Shown here one piece after another: positions 15,075 to 19,289 of a stretch of 19,289 nucleotides of DNA. The translations under genes and the position numbers were made by a program. The notes below the pieces were generated by a model. The model was not told where the DNA came from. It was given only the letters and a program-made list of their open reading frames with translations, and did not search any database. The DNA is from CAZUQH01 sp964622465. GTDB taxonomy: Bacteria; CG03; CAZUQH01. The stretch covers positions 1 to 19,289 of the forward strand of contig CAZUQH010000028.1 in assembly GCA_964622465.1 (NCBI GenBank), read 5' to 3'. Each line of letters opens with the position of its first letter. Position 1 is the first letter of the stretch.

Positions 15075-15545
15075 TTAGGTTTTTAGCAGGACAAGTTTTT
15101 GTCCATACTCAACCGGCTGACCACTCTCGACGAGAAACTGTACTATCTTTCCATCTCTAGTCGCACGGACTTCCTTGAATATTTTCATCGCCTCGACCAC
15201 CGCAATCGGCTGACCTTCCTTCACCAGATCTCTTTCTTTTACAAGAGGATTCCCGTCCTTCTCCGTAGACCGATAGAAAATCCCAACCATTGTGGACTTC
15301 ACCGCCGTCAAGCCACTGTCTTGGGGAGCAGTTTTCGAGACGTCTTCCTGTTCTAGAGACGGTTTTGATGGTTCCTTTGCAGATGAGCTGGCCGCAGTTG
15401 CCGGTTGGATAACAAAATCCTGTGACTCTTTTTTGACGCCTAACTTTATGCCAGGACGTTCCCAGACAAGTTCTACAATGTCCGTATCTTTCAGGGTCTG
15501 GACAAACTGTCTGATAAGATTCAAATCACGAGAGGAATTATTCAT
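15075..15545 (-). CDS. accB: Acetyl-CoA carboxylase biotin carboxyl carrier protein
   Basis: Carrier protein whose biotinylated lysine shuttles between biotin carboxylase and carboxyltransferase. It has a short N-terminal helical part (residues 1-40), a flexible Ser/Pro/Glu/Lys-rich linker (about 46-80) and a C-terminal biotinyl domain. The biotin site is VVEAMKIFKEV, with K121 as the predicted modified lysine. The 156-residue length is typical. It starts four bases after the efp stop; AGAAGG in the last efp codons may serve as the ribosome-binding site. The efp-accB-accC order is widely conserved in bacteria. Confidence 0.95.
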   Translation of the reverse strand: MNNSSRDLNLIRQFVQTLKDTDIVELVWERPGIKLGVKKESQDFVIQPATAASSSAKEPSKPSLEQEDVSKTAPQDSGLTAVKSTMVGIFYRSTEKDGNPLVKERDLVKEGQPIAVVEAMKIFKEVRATRDGKIVQFLVESGQPVEYGQKLVLLKT

Positions 15546-15549
15546 TTGT

Positions 15550-16107
15550 CTATACCCTTCTGGAATATTCGCCGGTTCTCGTATCTACCAGGATTGTATC
15601 CCCAATTTCCACAAACAGAGGCACTTTTATCTGGACGTTCGTTTCCAGTGTTGCTGATTTCAATGCTGCCGAAACCCTGTCACCGCGGATTCCATGCTCC
15701 GTATAAATAACCTTTAATTCAACAAATTCAGGCAATTCTACAGCGATAATTTTATCATGTTCATAAATGATTGTAACGGTTGCGCCGTCTTTCAAAAAGG
15801 GCTGGATATTGGAAATTGTTTTGGAAAGTATGGATATTTGCTCGTAGGTATCCGTATCCATAAAATAGCAATTGTTTTCATCATGATAAAGGTATTGATA
15901 CGGTTTACTGAGCAGAACTGCTTCTTCAAATTTGTCCTCAGGGTCTACGGTACGGTCAATAACCTGACTCGTCGCAACGTTCCGCAGGCGCAGGCGAACA
16001 ACTGCACTGCCTTTCCCTGGCTTATGGTGTTGGTAATGGACCACGTTGTAGACCTGGCCATTCACAAGGACGTTAGCACCTGGTCTTAGACTTGATGCAT
16101 AAATCAT
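15550..16107 (-). CDS. efp: Translation elongation factor P
   Basis: Three-domain beta-barrel factor that binds stalled ribosomes and promotes peptide-bond formation at polyproline stretches. The 185-residue length and C-terminal signature VPLFVEIGDTILVDTRTGEY are canonical. The loop of domain I reads HHKPGKGSA, with K32 at the tip that would contact the P-site tRNA. A lysine here is the residue that EpmA/EpmB beta-lysylate in some bacteria and that is unmodified or differently modified in others. No modification enzyme is in the window. The ATG overlaps the upstream peptidase stop by four bases (ATGA). Confidence 0.97.
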   Translation of the reverse strand: MIYASSLRPGANVLVNGQVYNVVHYQHHKPGKGSAVVRLRLRNVATSQVIDRTVDPEDKFEEAVLLSKPYQYLYHDENNCYFMDTDTYEQISILSKTISNIQPFLKDGATVTIIYEHDKIIAVELPEFVELKVIYTEHGIRGDRVSAALKSATLETNVQIKVPLFVEIGDTILVDTRTGEYSRRV

Positions 16108-17153
16108 AGAAAACTATAACCTTTCTGCGTTACGAGTAACATTTTCTCTATTCGTACCCCTCCAGCTCCTGGAATATATAACCCTGGTTCTACAGCAAGT
16201 ACCATTCCTGGTTCAAAGACGTTTTTACTTTTAGGCCCAAGATATGGCTCTTCATGGACACTAAGTCCAATTCCATGGCCAAATGAATGAAGAACGTTCT
16301 TGCTCATGTCTTTCTCTAATGCCTTGTCTTGAGCGGCCGAAAACGCCCTGCTGCAAGGAATACCCGGCCTGATTTCCTTCAAACCCACATCCAGCATTTC
16401 AAGCACTGTCCAATAAGCCTTCCTCAAGCCGGATGCTCGGGAAGTGTTGTCAATACTACCCAAAAAGTACATTCTTGTCAAGTCAGCGCACCAGCCCTGA
16501 ACCCTGACGCCAAAGTCAACAAGCACTGGCTCGCCCTTCCTGATACGGCGCGGACAGGGGACGTGGTGTGGCTCTGCCGTATTTGGACCGCTTGCAACTA
16601 TTGGGTCAAATGCAAGCATTCCTTCCGCTCCTTTACGGTAAGCTAGACCGCTGGCAATACGCGAGACGTCAATCTCCGTCAAACCTGGTTTTATATATCC
16701 TTCCAGTTCTTCCAGTGTTCCTTTTGTTATAGAAACCGCACGTTTTATAAGTTGAATCTGGCTATGCGATTTGACCATCCGTAAATGCTTCAGAAATCCT
16801 TTTGTCATCCGGAACCGTAATCCGGGGTTTCTGGACTTGAACTTCGTGATGGGAATGTCATGGACATCGTTTGAGTCTATGAGTACGTTCCCCGAGAAAT
16901 GGACGCTATCCCACGCATATCCGTCAAACTTATGCACACTGATACCGGACCGTGCCAGTTTGCTTGAGTCACGCGCCTGCTGGTTGAGCATCCCCGACAC
17001 CCACAGTTGTAACCCCCTAACTGTGACAATGAGAAACCCGCCACATCGCCAGCCGGTTAAGAACTGAATATCATTAGAATTTGGGATAAGAAATGCAGAA
17101 CAGGAGTATTTCTTTAGTTCATCGCACAGGACGGTAAGGGCCCGCGGGCTCAT
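16104..17153 (-). CDS. pepP: Xaa-Pro aminopeptidase (M24B, creatinase fold)
   Basis: Dinuclear metallopeptidase of family M24 that removes N-terminal residues preceding proline, probably cytoplasmic. The five expected metal ligands are all visible: D213 (VDFG), D224 (CADLTR), H293 (SFGHGIG), E322 (VEPGLY) and E336 (VRIEK). The substrate-site ASGPNTAEPHHVP also matches. The 349-residue length fits the short, SLH-less bacterial Xaa-Pro peptidases usually found just upstream of efp. The N-terminal creatinase-type domain covers about residues 1-125. ATGA overlaps occur at both ends, with aroQ and efp. The gene symbol is family-level; the exact dipeptide or tripeptide preference cannot be told. 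Confidence 0.9.
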   Translation of the reverse strand: MSPRALTVLCDELKKYSCSAFLIPNSNDIQFLTGWRCGGFLIVTVRGLQLWVSGMLNQQARDSSKLARSGISVHKFDGYAWDSVHFSGNVLIDSNDVHDIPITKFKSRNPGLRFRMTKGFLKHLRMVKSHSQIQLIKRAVSITKGTLEELEGYIKPGLTEIDVSRIASGLAYRKGAEGMLAFDPIVASGPNTAEPHHVPCPRRIRKGEPVLVDFGVRVQGWCADLTRMYFLGSIDNTSRASGLRKAYWTVLEMLDVGLKEIRPGIPCSRAFSAAQDKALEKDMSKNVLHSFGHGIGLSVHEEPYLGPKSKNVFEPGMVLAVEPGLYIPGAGGVRIEKMLLVTQKGYSFL

Positions 17154-17593
17154 CTTTGTCTGGACCCGGCTATATCGTAGGCGGCGCGCAGCGCAAGCAG
17201 GTACGAATCAGCGCCAAACCCTGTGATCTGGCCGACACATGCAGGCGCAGTCAATGATTTGTGGCGGAATTCCTCCCTGGAGTAAATGTTCGAAAGATGG
17301 ACTTCTATGGCGGGAACACTGCACCCTGCAAGCGCATCACGGATTGCAACGCTTGTATGAGTATAGCCAGCGGGGTTAATTATTATTGCATCACAGGTGC
17401 TGGATGCTGCGTTAAGGCGGTCAATAATTTCCCCTTCGTGGCTGGACTGAAAAAAATCCAGTTGGACACCAAGTTCACCGGCGAGTTTTTTCATTGAATC
17501 ATGAATTTCAGCCAAAGTCGTCCGGCCATAAATATCCAGCTCTCTCTGGCCAAGGACATTAAGATTAGGACCATCTATAACAAGTATTTTCAT
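17150..17593 (-). CDS. aroQ: Type II 3-dehydroquinate dehydratase
   Basis: Converts 3-dehydroquinate to 3-dehydroshikimate, the third step of the shikimate pathway, working with AroB and AroK encoded upstream. The 147-residue length is standard for the dodecameric type II enzyme. Motifs are IDGPNLNVLGQRE at the start, the catalytic tyrosine in DIYGRTT, FFQSSHEGEIID, INPAGYTHTSVAIRDAL with the catalytic histidine, and VHLSNIYSREEFRHKS. The start is well supported by GGAGGT (17599-17604), five bases from the ATG. Unlike its neighbours it does not overlap the gene upstream: an 87-base gap holding a repeat separates it from aroB. Confidence 0.97.
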   Translation of the reverse strand: MKILVIDGPNLNVLGQRELDIYGRTTLAEIHDSMKKLAGELGVQLDFFQSSHEGEIIDRLNAASSTCDAIIINPAGYTHTSVAIRDALAGCSVPAIEVHLSNIYSREEFRHKSLTAPACVGQITGFGADSYLLALRAAYDIAGSRQR

Positions 17594-17614
17594 TAACTAC
17601 CTCCAGGGCAATTC

Positions 17615-17661
17615 GAGATTCTTCGCGCAGGCTTGCGGCTACAGCTCTCCTCGCAATGACA
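17615..17661. repeat. Dispersed nested intergenic repeat, degenerate copy
   Basis: This lies in the 87-base aroB-aroQ gap. The outer arms are GAGATTCTTCG (17615-17625) and CTCCTCGCAATGACA (17647-17661), similar to copies 1 and 2. The core reads CGCAGGCTTGCGGCTAC, which is the common core lacking about six bases, so the long palindrome is broken. It lies downstream of aroB and upstream of the aroQ ribosome-binding site. I see no convincing promoter in the rest of the gap. Confidence 0.65.
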
Positions 17662-17680
17662 GGTATGCTCAGATAGTTTT

Positions 17681-18772
17681 TTAGCCAGTCAATTCTTCGA
17701 CAATTTCTCCTATTAAATCTATTGATACCTCGTCCGTTATTTTGACTTTTCCGATTTCTACCGGGAGAACAAAAATCAACTGACCTTTACTTATTTTCTT
17801 ATCGTAAGGGACCGCCCTGAGAATCGCCTCTTTTGAAATATCAGCGGGTATTCTCTGCGGTAGTTCGGCAAGCGCGATGATGCTTTTTATCCGTTCTATG
17901 TCTTTTTGGTTCAGATAATTGAGGCGAAACGATACAATAGCGCTCGCGACCAGGCCAAGAGCAACTACTTCGCCATGACGAAACCGCTGGTAGTCAGTTG
18001 CTGCTTCTATAGCATGGCCGAGCGTATGCCCCAGATTCAATATCATTCTCTGACCACTTCTCTCCTCGGCATCCCGGGAAACTATTCTGGCTTTTATCAA
18101 AAGCGACTTCCAGATTACCCTATCAAGAACGTCTTTTTTTAAACGTCTTATTTGAAGTATGTTTCGTTCTACGAATTCAAAGAACTCTATGTCCTGCATT
18201 ATCCCATATTTGATGATTTCTGCCAGACCACTCGAAATATCCCGTTCTCCCAACGATGCAAGCGTACTTGTATCAATGAATACCAGTGCTGGCTGATAGA
18301 AAGACCCGACCAGGTTCTTGCCCTGTGGCAGGTCTATACCGGTCTTGCCTCCAAGACATGAATCCACCATAGCGAGAAGCGTGGTTGGCACCTGGATAAC
18401 GGGAATTCCGCGCAGATAAGTTGCTGCTGCGAAACCTGCCACGTCTCCGATAACACCGCCACCAAACGCGACAAGGCAAGAGTTCCGGCCCATATTTGCT
18501 GCTGCCAAGCCATCATATATCGTTGTAAGTGAATCCAGATTTTTGAACTCTTCTCCGTCTTTAATAAGAACGACGTGGACAGTGAATCCCGAACCACTCA
18601 ATACGTCTACCAGTTGCTCGCCATACTTTTCAAATATTGGTAGAGCACTTACAACCGCACAGGTATCATCGAAGTTAAAGTTAGTTCTCAATATTTCGCC
18701 TAATCGGCTAAGTTTGAGGCCGATTATCGCCTTATAACTTTTCTTACCAAACGGAACTTTAACTACTCTCAT
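17681..18772 (-). CDS. aroB: 3-dehydroquinate synthase
   Basis: NAD- and divalent-metal-dependent enzyme that cyclises DAHP to 3-dehydroquinate, the second step of the shikimate pathway. The 363-residue length is normal. The NAD site is VAFGGGVIGDVAGFAA, followed by PTTLLAMVDSCLGGKTGID with the active-site lysine. The three metal ligands fall in SGLAEIIKYG (Glu), NLGHTLGHAIE (His) and FRHGEVVALG (His). The ATG overlaps the aroK stop by four bases (ATGA), so the pair is translationally coupled, an arrangement common in bacteria. It is followed by a repeat-bearing gap before aroQ. Confidence 0.97.
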   Translation of the reverse strand: MRVVKVPFGKKSYKAIIGLKLSRLGEILRTNFNFDDTCAVVSALPIFEKYGEQLVDVLSGSGFTVHVVLIKDGEEFKNLDSLTTIYDGLAAANMGRNSCLVAFGGGVIGDVAGFAAATYLRGIPVIQVPTTLLAMVDSCLGGKTGIDLPQGKNLVGSFYQPALVFIDTSTLASLGERDISSGLAEIIKYGIMQDIEFFEFVERNILQIRRLKKDVLDRVIWKSLLIKARIVSRDAEERSGQRMILNLGHTLGHAIEAATDYQRFRHGEVVALGLVASAIVSFRLNYLNQKDIERIKSIIALAELPQRIPADISKEAILRAVPYDKKISKGQLIFVLPVEIGKVKITDEVSIDLIGEIVEELTG

Positions 18773-19281
18773 TTTTCTTTTTTACACGAGATAAAATTAA
18801 CTATACGGTTGGCTGTCTGTTCCTGTGTCAGATTATCTGTTTGGACGCGAAAATCACAATCTGAATAGAACTGCTCGCGTTCCTTAAGTATCCGCCTGAA
18901 CTCCTGCAGGCGGTCGTTGACTTCAAGAAGTGGACGTGTCCTTACTTGTTTGGTCCGTCCATGCAGGACTTCAGGTGACGCTGCCAGATGGACAATCACG
19001 CCTCTGGACCTGAGATGTTTTATGTTCTCTGGATTCAGTACTACGCCCCCACCGCATGCTATTACCTGATTATCCCCTTGCGAAATTTCTCCAACTATGC
19101 GCGCTTCCACCTCGCGGAAATATGGCTCGCCCTTCTTCGCAAAGATATCGCTGATATTCATTTTTTCTACGTGCTCAACAATTTCGTCAGTGTCAACAAA
19201 CTTCATCCCAAGCTGGTCAGCAACGATACGACCTACAGAGCTCTTTCCGCTACCCATCATGCCAGTTATCGCGATGTTCAT
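18769..19281 (-). CDS. aroK: Shikimate kinase
   Basis: Phosphorylates shikimate at the 3-hydroxyl using ATP. The 170-residue P-loop protein shows Walker A G7-MMGSGKS, shikimate-binding D30 and D32 (FVDTDE), R56 (YFREVE) and G77-G-G79, plus the lid arginine R116 in RTRPLL. The ATG lies eight bases from the window edge, so the gene is complete but its ribosome-binding site cannot be seen. Other aro genes such as aroC or aroA may lie just beyond the edge. It is coupled to aroB through ATGA. Confidence 0.96.
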   Translation of the reverse strand: MNIAITGMMGSGKSSVGRIVADQLGMKFVDTDEIVEHVEKMNISDIFAKKGEPYFREVEARIVGEISQGDNQVIACGGGVVLNPENIKHLRSRGVIVHLAASPEVLHGRTKQVRTRPLLEVNDRLQEFRRILKEREQFYSDCDFRVQTDNLTQEQTANRIVNFISCKKEK

Positions 19282-19289
19282 CTTAATCA

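Noticed and set aside
15292..15657. 121-codon plus-strand frame across accB and efp
   Set aside because: It spans two well-conserved genes on the other strand and has no recognisable domain.

Overview
The window is a dense, one-directional block of bacterial genes. All 21 protein genes I can support lie on the minus strand, so they are transcribed from high to low coordinates. In that order they are aroK, aroB, aroQ, an Xaa-Pro peptidase, efp, accB, accC, thiD2, thiE, cinA, thpR, a secreted polysaccharide deacetylase, ruvX, mltG, tldD, a 55-residue protein, galT, glgA, a DUF5693 membrane protein, csaB and murJ. I see no rRNA, tRNA, CRISPR array, transposase or prophage gene. No gene-free stretch exceeds 300 bases.

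Layout. From 13.3 to 19.3 kb is a biosynthetic cluster: three shikimate-pathway steps, a peptidase, elongation factor P, both subunits of the biotin carboxylase half of acetyl-CoA carboxylase, and a stand-alone ThiD2 kinase with ThiE. From 7.4 to 12.7 kb are NMN amidohydrolase/CinA, an RNA ligase-like 2',3'-cyclic phosphodiesterase, a peptidoglycan or polysaccharide deacetylase, RuvX, the lytic transglycosylase MltG and a TldD protease. Most junctions in these two blocks are ATGA overlaps, direct abutments or gaps of a few bases, which implies long polycistronic transcripts. A near-consensus sigma-70 promoter overlaps the tldD stop codon and should start a separate unit: small ORF, galT (or an ADP-glucose phosphorylase-like relative) and glgA. 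The last unit, DUF5693-csaB-murJ, concerns the cell envelope: pyruvylation of a wall polymer used to anchor SLH-domain proteins, and lipid II flipping.

Four junctions carry a dispersed intergenic repeat: after murJ, between glgA and the DUF5693 gene, between ruvX and mltG, and between aroB and aroQ. Its outer part resembles the widespread TCATTGCGAG...GAAGCAATC repeat. Its core is a CGCAGGCT-NN-AGCCTGCG palindrome. At ruvX/mltG several different palindromes are stacked in tandem.

Organism. The moderate GC content, the palindromic repeats and the combination of CsaB/DUF5693, ThiD2 and MltG suggest an uncultivated bacterium, possibly from a diderm candidate phylum with an SLH-anchored envelope. 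I cannot assign a phylum from sequence alone. Nothing here is an unmistakably new system. The most useful unexplained items are the small ORF with its own promoter and ribosome-binding site, and the nested repeat family.
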